NCBI GenBank assembly: GCA_026686845.1
Contig: JAIVEN010000016.1
Location: 33,576,001-33,640,000 of the forward strand
Source: Adenanthera pavonina
Lineage: Eukaryota; Streptophyta; Magnoliopsida; Fabales; Fabaceae
Direction: 5' to 3'
DNA length: 64,000 nucleotides
Of this stretch, positions 41,187 to 52,353 are shown piece after piece. A program made the position numbers and the translations under genes. The notes under the pieces were generated by a model. It was given only the letters and a program-made list of their open reading frames with translations, was not told where the DNA came from and did not search any database. The stretch's first letter is position 1; each line of letters begins with the position of its first letter.

Positions 41187-41786
41187 TAGGGCTGAACATT
41201 CCTGCCCGAGGCCCGGTAGGCCCGGCCCGGCCCGACCACTTCGGGCCAATCGGGCCAGGCCAAATTTCGGGCCGGGCTAGGGTTAGGGCCAAGCACTCTA
41301 ACCCTAGCCCGGCCCGACCTATATATATATTTTTTTTTAAAAAAAATTTTTCTAATTTTTTATATATCTTAATTGATTTTCATAGAATTTTTTTTCCTTT
41401 ATGTATCTAATATAATATATTTACTATGTAAATATTATGAAAATTTTTTAAGATTTTAATGTTTCAAATTTTTTTAAATTTCGAATTAATTTTTTAACTT
41501 AATATTTATGTAAAAATAATGTATAATGGTTAAATATTCATAAATTTTAAACAATTTTATTTTTTTTTCTAAGATTATTTTTAAAAAAATCTATTTTTAA
41601 GTATAAATAAATATATTTTTTATTATTAAATAAGTTTTTTTTTTATTTTTTAATTTTTTTAAAAAATATATATATATATATAATATTGGGCCAGCCCGGT
41701 ACTTGGCCCGGAACTGGCCCGATAGTGGCCCAAAATATTTCGGGCCGGGGTCAAACCCGGCCCGGCCCGGCCCATGATCACCCCTA
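41187..41786 (+). mobile_element. hAT-like MITE in copia pol
   Basis: 600 bp, ends TAGGGCTGAACATTCC and GATCACCCCTA. Both ends have GGCCCGGCCCGG-type GC-rich arms around a very AT-rich core. Flanks share GATTAGGAC (41178-41186, 41787-41795), i.e. 8 bp as for hAT plus one ambiguous base. It splits the LWHDRLGHVNYR segment of the pre-integrase zinc domain. Confidence 0.85.
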
Positions 41787-42975
41787 GATTAGGACATGTT
41801 AATTATAGAACAATAGCACATATGTCTAAAAATGGATTAATCTCCTATGCAAATAATAAAAATAACAAATGTGAAATTTGTGTACAAGCTAAAACAGTAA
41901 GAAAACCTTTTCCTTCTATTCAAAGAAGTTCAGAAATTTTAGAACTTATTCATTCTGATATCTGTGAGTTAAATGGTATTTTAACAAGAGGAGGAAACAG
42001 ATATTTTATAACTTTTATAGATGATTTTTCAAGATTTACTTATGTTTATTTGATAAAGACAAAAGATCAAGCTCTTGAGATGTTTTTAAATTTTAAGAAT
42101 GTTATAGAAAATCAAAAAGAAAAGAAGATAAAGATTTTAAGAAGTGACAAAGGAGGAGAATATTTTTCTACAGATTTTTCACAATTTTGCGAAAATAATG
42201 GCAGTATTCACCAAATGAGTGCTCCTTATACACCTCAACAAAATGGTTTAGCAGAAAGAAAAAATAGAACTTTAGTCGAAATGGTAAATGCAATGATTCT
42301 GAATGCAAAAACTTCCATGAATTTGTGGGGTGAGGCTTTATTAACCGCTAACCATATTCTTAATAGAGTTATTTCAAAATCGATAAAATGTACTCCTTAT
42401 GAGTTATGGAAAAGTAGAAAACCGAACTTAAATTATTTAAGAGTTTGGGAATGTCTTGCATTTTACAAAGTTCCAAAACATAAAAGAACTAAATTAGGAC
42501 CAAGAGCTTTGAAAAGTAGATTTGTAGGATATGCAGAAAATTCAAAAGCCTATAGACTCTTAGATATTGATTCTAATGTAATTGTTGAATCACGAGATGT
42601 TGAATTTTTTGAAAGAAAATTTGTTTCTGACCCAGTACAAACTGATTTCTTTCGAAATAAAGAGCATGAAGAGTCTACATCTGTAAGAAATGAATTAGTA
42701 GAACCTTATTCTGAATTTGAACCTAGAAGAAGTCAGAGAGCAAGGAAAGGAAAATATTTAGATTCTGATTTTATTAATTCTCAAGCAATAGTCTTCTTAG
42801 TTGAAGGTGATAGAGAATCAGTGTTAAGACAAATTCCTATTCTTTTAAGTATTGAAGAAGATCCTAAAACATATACGGAAGCATTGATGTCTAGAGACTC
42901 AAGTTTCTGGAAGGAAGCTATAAATGATGAAATGGATTCATTGTTGTCTAATAAAACTTGGGAATTAGTTGACTG
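41787..42975 (+). pseudogene. Copia pre-integrase and integrase
   Basis: After the MITE the frame continues with RLGHVNYRTI and CEICVQAKT (zinc domain), then ELIHSDICE (first D), LRSDKGGEYFS (second D), TPQQNGLAERKNRT (E), and the C-terminal SRFVGYAENSKAYRLLD. A frameshift near 42970-42985 separates it from RT; the ORF to 43162 beyond that point is out of frame. Confidence 0.92.
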
Positions 42976-44412
42976 CCTGAAGGGTCAAAACCTATTGGTT
43001 GCAAATGGGTTTTTAGACGGAAATATAATACTAATGGCTCTATTCAAACATTTAAAGCTAGGTTGGTTGCTAAAGGTTTTAAACAAAAAGAAGGAATTGA
43101 TTATTTTGATACATATGCACCAGTTGCTAGAGTTACTTCTATTAGAGTTTTATTTGCTTTAGCATCTATTAATAATTTGTTTGTGAATCAAATGGATGTT
43201 AAAACAGCATTTTTAAATGGTGAATTAGAAGAAGAAGTTTATATGGAACAACCAGAAGGCTTTGTACTTCCTGGAAATGAAAAGAAAGTTTGCAAATTAA
43301 CTAGATCTTTGTATAGTTTAAAACAGGCTCCTAAGCAATGGCATGAAAAGTTTGATTATGTTGTGTTGTCTCATGGTTTTAAACATAATAATGCAGATAA
43401 GTGTGTTTATCTAAAATTCACTGGTGAGTATGGAGTTATTATTTGTTTATATGTAGATGACATGCTTATCTTTGGAACTAGTATGTTTGCAATAAATGAG
43501 ACTAAAAAGTTTTTATCCTCACAATTTAAGATGAAAGATCTTGGAGAAGTGGATACTATTTTAGGGATCAAAGTTAAGAGGCATAGTGGATGTTTTTCTC
43601 TAGATCAATCTCACTATGTTAGTAAAATTTTAAACAAGTTTCAACATTTAAATATAAAAGAGGCAAATACCCCATTTGATTCATCACATCATTTATTAGA
43701 AAATAATAATAGATCAGTAGCTCAATTAGAATATGCTAGTGCTATTGGGAGTTTGATGTATGCAATGCATTGTACTAGACCTGATATAGCTTTTGCAGTA
43801 TGCAAACTTTCGAGATATACTAGTAATCCAGGAACAGAACACTGGAAAGGAATTACAAGGGTCCTAGGATATCTAAAGAAAACAATTAATCTAGGACTGC
43901 TTTATAATAAATTTCCAGTAGTTTTGGAAGATTACACGGATGCTAGTTGGATAACTGGTGCAGGTGATAGTAAGTCAACTTCAGGGTGGATATTTACCCT
44001 GGCAAGAGGAGCAATCTCCTGGGCATCAAAGAAACAGACTTGTATAAGTCATTCTACGATGGAATCAAAATTTATTGCCTTGGCATCTGCATGTAAAGAG
44101 GGAGAGTGGTTGAGGAATTTATTATTGGAAATAAAGCTGTGGCCACAGCCGATGCCAGCCATCTCTTTACATTGTGACAGTGAGGTTACAATGTCTAGGG
44201 CATTTAACAAAATTTACAATGGTAAATCTAGACATATAAGCCTAAGGCATGAATATGTGAGGCAATTAATTTCTGATGGAGTAATTACAATTCAATATGT
44301 AAAAACAAGTGAAAACTTGGCTGATCCTTTTACAAAAGGACTCAATAAAGAATTGGTTAACAAAACATCAAGAGGAATGGGATTGAACCCCGTAAACATC
44401 AGTCACCAGTAA
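42976..44412 (+). pseudogene. Copia reverse transcriptase and RNase H
   Basis: One open frame from the frameshift to the stop after NISHQ. RT: VAKGFKQKEGIDYFDTYAPV, QMDVKTAFLNGELEEEVYM, catalytic YVDDM (about 43450-43464). RNase H: DYTDASWITGAGDSKSTSG, ISHSTMESKFIALA, SRHISLRHEYVRQLI, ADPFTKGL. Catalytic residues look intact, so only the frameshift isolates it from the polyprotein. Confidence 0.93.
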
Positions 44413-44933
44413 TGGAAACCCAACCTTTAACTAGACAAATCTGGTTTAAAGGTTCAATGGGTAATAACAAGTTATTGATAAGTGACTGGGCACTAGAGTA
44501 GATATTTAACCATTATGTGACGAGTGTATATAAGAAGAACTTAAGTGTTCAGGGTGAGTTAAACTCTTAATGGATTCAAGGAAGCCTGAGCAATTAAGGC
44601 TTAATGGAAATCCACCTATATGAACATAAGAAGTGGTGCCACTTCTTACAAGAATTCAGGGGTAATTCTTGAAATGTTCATGAAAAGCCTAGGATGAGCA
44701 CATGGCCATAAAAGTGCGGGAAGTCTATGCAGAACGAAATCAATATAAGATTATGTGTGTGGTATTTCCGGTACTAACACTAAAGTTGTGGTTCAATGCA
44801 GTTAAGCAACTATCTACTTGTTAATACTTTGAAGTACTTACACTATTAACAGGTTCAAGTCAAGAGACACCTGCTATTATGCATATTCTTATGTTTAGAG
44901 AGAACATTTAGTTTTTCAAACTAAGTGGGGGAT
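44413..44933 (+). other. Copia 3' untranslated region and polypurine tract
   Basis: 521 bp between the pol stop and the 3' LTR, with no ORF. The polypurine tract AAGTGGGGGAT ends at 44933 immediately before the LTR. Confidence 0.8.
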
Positions 44934-45697
44934 TGTTAGAGATAGTTTGAAAAAAACTAAAGTCTCACATTGGATGGGAGTAAGGTTTATGAAATCTATA
45001 TAAGAGAGAGAAGACAAAGTATATTAAAATAATTATTAAACAAAATGTTAAGTGGATTTAAATATTATTTATTTAATATTTAAAGCACTTAGCACTTAGC
45101 ACTTGGCACGTGGCGCATCGTGATCTTTGGATTCATCTAACGGTAGAGATCTGGTCTGGTATGAATTTCAGATTAATATTTTAATTAATCATTTTTTTTT
45201 CTTTTCAGAAACAGAATTTCAAATAACAACGTTTTGAAACAGTACATTCTGAAACAACATGTCATTTGATATTCTGTTTCAATTTGACAACAATGTTTCA
45301 AATACAAAGTTCAGAAATGAACAGGTTCATGAACAACGTTTCAAATACAATGTTCAGAAACAAACAGGTTCATGAACAACGTTTCAAATACAATGTTCAG
45401 AAACAAACAGGTTCATACACAACGTTTCAATTTTCTGTTTTCTACTATTATAAAAGGATCAGACTAGAGACTAAAAGTATACCTGACATTCTCTTCTCTT
45501 GCTTACAAACTCTCTGTTTCGTTCTGTGTTTCAAGGTATCTGAAGTTGCTGTCAGATATCTTTGGTGCTTAGAATAACTCATAGGGGTGATTCGTCGGAT
45601 CCCTGCAGCAAACCTAGTGGGGACGAATAACACCTTAAGGACAGTGTGTTATCATACGTTTCTGGGCACCGGTTGTTTTCATATAATGTTCCTAACA
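44934..45697 (+). mobile_element. Copia 3' LTR
   Basis: 764 bp, a near-copy of 39016-39779. It keeps the three 43-bp repeats, the TATA box and the U5 ATAACACCTTAAG sequence. Confidence 0.95.
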
Positions 45698-45702
45698 TTG
45701 GG

Positions 45703-46065
45703 TAGGTCCCTTATCAGTGGCCATCGGTGCGGCTGTGTGGTGTGTTTCAACTGAAGTGGGGGCTTTGATTGTGGGATGAGTCTCAGTCTGTTGACCTGAA
45801 GCCATCAGTGTGGAGACATCGCAAGTCTCCATTTTACTAAAGCCATTCACTGCTGCAGCCCTATGTTTTACCTTCTTCGTGGAGTGATCACTTTCCAACG
45901 GCGGAGGTTCATCTTTTTCTCATAGTGGTAAGTTAACTGGGCTCGACGGAGGGGAGGCATCGGGGCTATGAGAAGGAGAACAGCTGCATTCTGGGGGGCG
46001 TGAGTGTCCCAGAGAACGTTCATGGATTGGTGGAGTGAGTCGTCTTCCCAGATAGAGGAAGTCAT
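45703..46065 (-). pseudogene. LINE ORF1, 5' part
   Basis: Probable start ATG at 46065 (MTSSIWEDDSLHQSM), 26 bp from the 5' end of the element. It passes through a frameshift near 45890 to segment 45898-45703 (MESDHSTKKVKHR), and was contiguous with 39010 before the copia insertion. No domain is visible in this leader part, which is usually variable. Confidence 0.7.
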
Positions 46066-46091
46066 TGTCTCTCGAATATGGTTCGTTTGAT

Positions 46092-46560
46092 AAAATTTGG
46101 GTCCTTTTACCTTAACTATGTTGACCAAAATATTTTTGGGTAAGTACAAATGGTATCCACGGAAATATCCACGTGTTTGTTTTGTTTATGTGACATGCTA
46201 TAGGATGGAGAGCTTTGGAATAAGTTTTTCTTTTAACCTACAAATATTGATTCTGGCACAAAAAAGTCAAATAATTTTTTCTCCGACCCATACCAACGAA
46301 CAAGTTGAATCATATTTTCCATTGGAAATTTTAACTTCACATGATATGATAATAAACATATTGAAAAGAAAATTAATATAATATATTAATTTAATTTAAA
46401 TCTCTGTAATCACAATTTAGCTTGATTTAAATTCTTAAAATTGAACTGATCATTGTCCTATAAGAGTTTTATTGTACAGGTAGTAATTAATATTATTTTA
46501 AAAATACAACTGATCATTAAACTAATAAAACTATAAAAGCACATTATTGCATATTTACGT
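46092..46560 (+). repeat. Duplicated segment R1, right half
   Basis: Begins with the LINE target duplication. It continues the homology with 50190-50540 (TGTGACATGCTATAGGATG, GGGCTTTGGAATAAG or GAGCTTTGGAATAAG, AATTTTAACTT(T)CACATG(A/T)TATGATAAT). Short ORFs here have no domain. Confidence 0.65.
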
Positions 46561-47219
46561 TCACGTTAAGCTTTTTTTTTCTTCCAATGTTCTACTGTTC
46601 TGCTACTGTCTTTGATTTGGCCAGAGGTATGCAGAGCTTGTCTTGGGGAACAGCGACTCACTTTCCAATATGTGTCAAAAAAGTCTTACAGCTTTACTCT
46701 GGCCGACATTCCATAGGGTTGGGAAAACGTGAAGCTGTCAAAAACTTTTGGGAAAATTGGAATTTTGTGACAAGAAACTGCAATATTAATGAGGATAAAT
46801 TACAAATAGGTAATAGGATGAGAAGAGTAAATTAATTATCAAAAATTCAATTAATAAAAAACGTTAAAATTTAATATATTGAATTGGGTAATAAAATTAA
46901 AAAATTAAGTAATAATATATTTTATTTTATAATAAATTTATTATTTTAATCTTAAAATATAATTTTTGATATTAATTACTCTATCCAATATTAAACATAA
47001 TCAATTTTGGAGTGGAGGTTTAATTCAAAATATAATGAAAAAATATGAATTTCCGTAATAATAAATATGGTATTCAAAAAAGTGTTGTCATCACTAATTA
47101 AATCAATGTAAAAGAAAAATCATTAATTGGGGATAATTTTTAAAAAATATATCTTTAATTACAAATTCAATAAACTTAACTAATTTCATTAGTGTGTGTA
47201 GCTTTTTTTTAAATTAAAT
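46561..47219. other. Unassigned segment with a short unrecognised ORF
   Basis: 46587-46835 is an 82-codon plus-strand ORF (MFYCSATVFDLARGMQ...) in locally less AT-rich DNA. I do not recognise it, and no splice or promoter context supports it. The rest is AT-rich and featureless. Confidence 0.4.
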
Positions 47220-47510
47220 TAATAGTTTAAAAATTAATATTATAATTGATATATTTTTCAAAGAATTATACATATAAACTAAATAAAAAAATAAATTAGA
47301 CATGTAATTTTTAGCCTACTAAAAATAAAATAAAGATATTATATTGAATGATTTTTTATATAGAATTTCCATTAAAAATTTTACATGTAATATTATATAC
47401 TCCATGGAGCATTAATAAATTATTTTAATTCAAATAATTTTTTTATTATATATAATATATTTTAATTATTTAATTATATATTTTAAAAATTATTTTTTTC
47501 TTAACATTAG
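47220..47510 (+). repeat. Third partial copy of the R1/R2 repeat
   Basis: Matches 49430-49700 and 31320-31480 (TTTTCAAAGAATTATACA, TTTTTAGCCTACTAAAAATAAAATAAA, TATTATATTGAATG, AATTTTACATGTAATATTATAT). Confidence 0.65.
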
Positions 47511-48289
47511 AGGTATCTCTAATTAACATAGACAAATAAAAAATGAGATTATTTGAGTAAAAATACCTTCCAACATATAATCTTATCTTAGTGAAAACAA
47601 TTGGTTATCCATTTATCCAATAAAGATTAGCGTAATTCCCAAATGTGACTTTCTTTTGCTGCTCCAACGAACTTTTGCTGCTCCACGGGACGGATGACTT
47701 TTGCTTTTCATCAATGTGACTCTTGCTTTTGTTGAAGTGAGTTTTTTCTTCTCGAGAGCTGTTGTTTTTTGCTGCTTTCCAACACACTTTTCATCTTCTC
47801 TTGGGAACAAAATGGATAACATAAAGTCTATTTTCACTCTCCAATTTGGAGATGAATTTTGACTTTTGCTTTTCGTTGATACTACTACGATTTTTTTCAT
47901 CTCATGAGTTTTTTTTTTATCACTTTTCAATGTCCTATCGATTTGGTTTAATTGAGGAAATTAAGGAGAGGAGATTTGAAAAAATTTTAATAAAAGAATT
48001 CAAGAAGAAGGAATTAGAATAATTTTAAAAATTTTTTGATTTTATGAAATTAAAAGAAAGGGAATTGAAAGAATTTTATTTAATTTAAAAAAAATTGAAG
48101 GGAACTGAGTTATAATTACTTAAATTTTTTTAAAAAATTTTAATTTATGATATTTTAGGATGAGGCTTGGGGAGAAATTGAATTCCCTCTAATTTTCTTT
48201 TATTTTATGAGCCAAGAAAGGGTGAGGATTTCCTCCAATCTTTTGTCTTTTCTTCAATTACCCTTCAATAAGTCATATAAAAAAAAACT
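47511..48289. other. Unassigned AT-rich segment
   Basis: The minus-strand ORFs at 47930-47605 are low-complexity Lys/Ser-rich readings of an imperfect GACTTTTGCTTTTCATC-type repeat. No gene is supported. Confidence 0.45.
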
Positions 48290-48630
48290 GTATTTTATTT
48301 ATTAAAAATTAATAACAGAGAAATCATTTACTATTCATATATTAAAATTAAATTTATTTAGTACCACCTAGCCATCCTTCTAGCATTAGTTGTCTATATC
48401 TACCCATCATAGTGTGTCGTTTCACATCACAATGACATCTGAACAATGATAATGAGATAAAAAAATGGGGGAAAATTTTGTTAACTTCGAAAAACTTAAA
48501 AATTGGCAAAGTAACCCCCCAACTGTATTTTATCCATTGGCTTTTGACCATCTGTTATAAATAGAAAAATGATGATGGCAAAGAAAATAAAAACAAAAAA
48601 TGATAATAATATCAATATCAGAAAATTTCT
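48290..48630 (+). repeat. Dispersed repeat C, copy 1
   Basis: Collinear with 63660-64000, with the same strand and order: AAAATTAAATTTATTTAGT.CCACCTA.CCATCCTTCTA..ATTAGTTG (split by differences), then TTTTGACCATCTGTTATAAA and AAAATGATGATGGCAAAGAAAA. TTATAAATAG near 48553 looks like a TATA box. An ORF at 48569-48796 starts just beyond, but is not recognised. Confidence 0.7.
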
Positions 48631-49439
48631 ACAAGGGCGGTTTAAATTTAAATATTCCATTCAAGCCGACCGCCAAAATTACATCATACAGGATGGTTAT
48701 GAGGCATGGATGATGTGGCATTCTGTGGCGCCTTCGATGAGTTATAGTCAATGGTACAATATAATATGTTGGATACTATATATTTTAAAATTTTAAAATA
48801 TAAATATAAGGGATATTTATAAAAAATTTATATATATAGTTACTAGATTAATATGTCAAACATAAAAAATATAAAAAATTTTGAGCTTTAAATATGTATT
48901 TTAAAAAAATTATAAAAATATCCAAAATAAAAAATTAAATTTTCTTATAAAATTTAAATTATTTTAATATTTTTTAAAAAAAACTAAAATATATATAATA
49001 TGTGTCATAAAGTGTAGTACAAATATTATATTTAATAAATATCGAATACGAATATTTTCCTTTTTTTTTAAGTTTCGGTGGAACATTCGTTAAATGTGAT
49101 TGATGGGCAGGTGAGTAAAGAAGTGATCCTGAGGAAATCCGGACTCAAATTTATGTAGCAAATATTTTGCAACGAATTAAATAGTTTGAAAAAAATACAA
49201 AAAATTATTCATTGCTTCGTCAAATAAAATGCTAACATTTTCATATAATTATAAATTAGTTCAATAAATTATAAATTTAAAAATATTATCCACGTATACA
49301 ATGCAAGGATTAGCACATTATTTTTAAAAATTTAACACAATTTGAGAATTTTATTTTAAAAATAATTTTTAAAAAATTGATATTAAGTGTTAATTTAAAT
49401 ATATTTTTATATCAATAAAAATAAATTAATAGTATAATA
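48631..49439. other. Unassigned AT-rich segment
   Basis: 48631-48770 is less AT-rich and could be part of a small exon (frame to 48796, Trp/Met-rich, unrecognised). The remainder is AT-rich with no feature. Confidence 0.4.
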
Positions 49440-50540
49440 GATATATTTTTCAAAGAATTATACACATAAATTCAATAAAATAAAAAATAAATTAGATGTT
49501 TAATTTTTAGCCTACTAAAAATAAAATAAAAAAATATTATATTGAATGCTTTTTTATGTAGAAATTTTATTAAAAATTTTACATGTAATATTATATATTA
49601 TGAAGCATTAATAAATTTATTTTAATTCAAATAAGTTTTCTTATTATATATAGTATATTTTAATAATTTAATTATATATTTTAAAAATTACTTTCTTTTT
49701 TTGGATAGGTTTAAAAATTACTTTCTTTATGAGTACCAAGGATATAATTCCTTTAAGAAGTAGTAGAAATCACTACAAAGATCATCAAACTAGATTTTAT
49801 CTATCTCAGTGAAATATTTTCCAAACACAGTCAAATATCGAATTCAAAATAACATATTTAAATAATTCAGCTATTTATCAACGATATCAAAATCTATATA
49901 CTTTAATGGGAGTATTTATGGGGATGAAGACTTATCCAAATTAAATCCGGTAAAACCCAACATTAACTTACCAACTTTTAATGCTGTTATATTTTTATGG
50001 CTAAAATTCTTAAATTAGTACATAAATCGACTGCGTAGCAAATTAACAATTACTTATAAGTTAAAGGGAATTCTGACTGGAGCAAGTGGTGTCTTTTGTG
50101 CTGAAATAAACATCATTTAAAATCTCAATACAAAATTCATCCACAAATATCACGTGGCAAAAGATCATAAATGAACAAATTTGGCCCCTTTTTGCTTGGA
50201 AGTGCCACCTTCCGTCCTTTTGCAAAGATAACGAGTTTTTTTCTTTTACTTTCATAATAATAATAACATGACAAAGATATTTTTCTAGTAAGTATCAGTG
50301 CTATTTCTCAACTAACAACTGAAATATCTATGTTTATTTCTTTTGTTCATGTGACATGCTATAGGATGAAGGGCTTTGGAATAAGGTTTTTTTTTTAACC
50401 AACAAATTTTTTTTCTGGCAACAAAAATTTTTTTTCTCTGACCCACACCATCAAACAAGTTGACCTCAAATTTTACATAGGAAATTTTAACTTTCACATG
50501 TTATGATAATTAACATACTGAAAAGAAAATTACACAAGGT
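49440..50540 (+). repeat. Duplicated segment R2 (uninterrupted copy)
   Basis: Diverged copy of R1 (31258-31981 plus 46092-46560) without the LINE. It shows the pre-insertion LINE target, reading AACAAATTTGGCCCCTTTTT at about 50174-50193. No ORF of note. Confidence 0.7.
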
Positions 50541-51059
50541 GAGATTTTTTTTGGTAGAATCAAGTGGTTGGGACATCACTTTGTGTTTTCGTAGGTGTGA
50601 CTTTTTTATCACCAAATTTGTGATCTTTTCCTAATTTCCAACTGAAAAAAAAAAAACTGCGCAATATTTTAGAAATTTCTCACTTTTTTATGATTTTCTT
50701 ACCAATGGGAATCATAGTAAATAATTAGTAAATGTATTTTTTAATCATGTAATAATAAATAATGAATAATTAAACAATTTTCAATTTTCAGTGCAGATAA
50801 TAAATGTTTTTATCCTGCCAACATATAGTAAATGTATTTTGTAGCAATATATTATTAATATTATTTTCTACAGATAAAACATTTAATAATTACTCATGAA
50901 AATTAATTTATAATTTGTTTTTTTACTTAATTTGTTTTATGAAAAATAATCGATATAATATATATTAGTTTAATTTACACTACTTTAATTATGATTCAAT
51001 TATAGTTGGACCACTGAATCTTGAATGAATGTTTTTTAAACATTCATACTAAAAGCATT
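50541..51059. other. AT-rich DNA, nothing recognised
   Basis: No ORF, repeat boundary or RNA gene is seen. Weak similarity continues to the segment right of 46560 (ATATAATATATTA.TTTAATTTA). Confidence 0.5.
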
Positions 51060-51990
51060 CTATTGCAAAGGTTGATAGAGTACGCATGAGGCATGAAACG
51101 TTGAGGGTCCTTGGACAAATTGTAAAACATAAAAAGGAAGCTTCATCACTTAGAAATCAAGCTTGGGAGGCTAAAGTTCCATTGCAAGGTATCGATGATC
51201 CAGCCCAGGAAGTCCAAAAAGCTTGATTATGTTCTCTTCCTTGCAAGTTACAAATCCAAGCCCAAAGAGAGCCCATTTAGAGGAGATTACTTAAGTGATC
51301 ATGTGTCACTCATGTGATCAACTAAAAAGGAATCTTCTTTATTCTATTTTATTTAGAATTTTCGTTTTTTATTATTAAATTTTCAGAAATAAGGCATATG
51401 GTCAAAGATTGTCTTGGATATTAAGTTTTGATTATTTCCTAATTTTTAAAGATTAGGTTCTATAATTTTCTATTAGTTAAAGTAAGAAAGGTATCACCTT
51501 TTGATTGATTTGAGGAATATTTTATTTCCTTTTTCATTTAGATTGTGGTATCTCTTTAGGATTGATTAGATTTGATTATTTTATTTATTTTCATTGTAAT
51601 TTTCGTTTTTAATTTTAGCATAGGGTTTTAGTTGCCTTATTCATTTATATAAGGAGCCACCTATGTACTTTGAAAGAAGACAGATTAATGAGAATAAATT
51701 TTTAGAACTTATGTTCTTTTCTTGTGAGTTTTCCTCTTGTGTTCTTGAGAGAATTCTTAGACTTATCAAAGGAGTGGTTTTCCTTTGTGGCGTCCCAAGG
51801 CTAGGGTTCTAAGAGACGAGTTCTCTTAGGGTCTTACCCCATTGACCAACGTATCTTTCTTATTTTCTTGTTATTTGTTTGCATTATTTTTTTCTTAATT
51901 TTAAGATTCACATATTTCATCTCCTCGTGTTTCTTTGTTGTTCGTGTGTCCTTATTTAATTCTAGCACGGTCCGTGGTTGTAATTTGAAA
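51060..51990 (+). repeat. LTR-like repeat with upstream remnant (copy 2 of 3)
   Basis: Begins with a short coding-like remnant (51075-51225, AGGCATGAAACGTTGAG... reading KKEASSL, NQAWEAKVPLQ) and passes into LTR-like sequence with a TATA-like TTTATATAAGG near 51645. It ends in the ACTTATCAAAGGAGTGG and GTGGCGTC blocks shared with 1-480. An inverted diverged copy is at 58490-59450. It is probably a retroelement 3' end and LTR; the family is uncertain. Confidence 0.6.
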
Positions 51991-52096
51991 TATTTTGAAA
52001 ATCAAAGTCATTAGTGAAATTGTAAAAGTATTAGGTTAAGGTTCAATGATCGTATCATAGGTTAATCATAATCAAAATTAGTTTAAATTAAATTGA
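51991..52096. other. Spacer
   Basis: Nothing recognised between the LTR-like repeat and the MITE. Confidence 0.4.
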
Positions 52097-52353
52097 TACT
52101 CCCATCCATTTCAAATATAAGTTGATTTTATATAGTTCAAAATATAAGTTATGTTTAAATCATTAAATAATTTTTTCCTAAATACCACTCACTAATTATG
52201 TTGAACAAAAAAATGTAATTTATTACTGAAAAGATATATCATTTAATTAGGGATGAATTTAGAAAATAAATTAAATTTGAAACAAATTTAATAAGTTTAA
52301 TAAATTTTCTTAATATAGTTAAAAGTAACTTATATTTGAGATATGAGAAAGTA
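52097..52353. mobile_element. Stowaway-like MITE
   Basis: About 257 bp including flanking TA. It starts TACTCCCATCCATTTCAAATATAAG and ends CTTATATTTGAGATATGAGAAAGTA, which are inverted. No ORF. Confidence 0.65.

Larger units (their letters stand above)
39016..45697 (+). mobile_element. Ty1/copia element inserted in LINE ORF1
   Basis: 6682 bp with two 764-bp LTRs (39016-39779 and 44934-45697) and a perfect TTGGG duplication (39011-39015, 45698-45702). Order gag, protease, integrase, RT, RNase H is copia. The LTRs differ at about nine sites by eye (about 1.2%). Lesions: an in-frame TAG 13 codons into gag, a 600-bp MITE in the pre-integrase region, and a 1-bp frameshift near 42975. The expected tRNA-Met primer site is absent (see the 39709-39794 entry). 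Confidence 0.95.
31982..46091 (-). mobile_element. L1-type LINE, near full length, with two insertions
   Basis: Minus-strand order: ORF1 (DUF4283-like domain, zinc knuckle), ORF2 endonuclease, RT, zf-RVT-like C-terminus, poly(A). The left end carries a T run on the plus strand, which is the poly(A) tail, preceded by a GTTGAATAAATTT 3' end. The 17-bp target duplication is perfect. Removing the copia element (39016-45697) and the solo LTR (33075-34735), each with its 5-bp duplication, leaves about 5.76 kb, a normal full L1 size. Many stops and shifts are present, so it is inactive. It split the R1 segment, which has an uninterrupted copy at 49440-50540. Confidence 0.92.

Noticed and set aside
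47605..47930. Lys/Ser-rich minus-strand ORFs
   Set aside because: Low-complexity reading of an imperfect short repeat; no homologue recognised.
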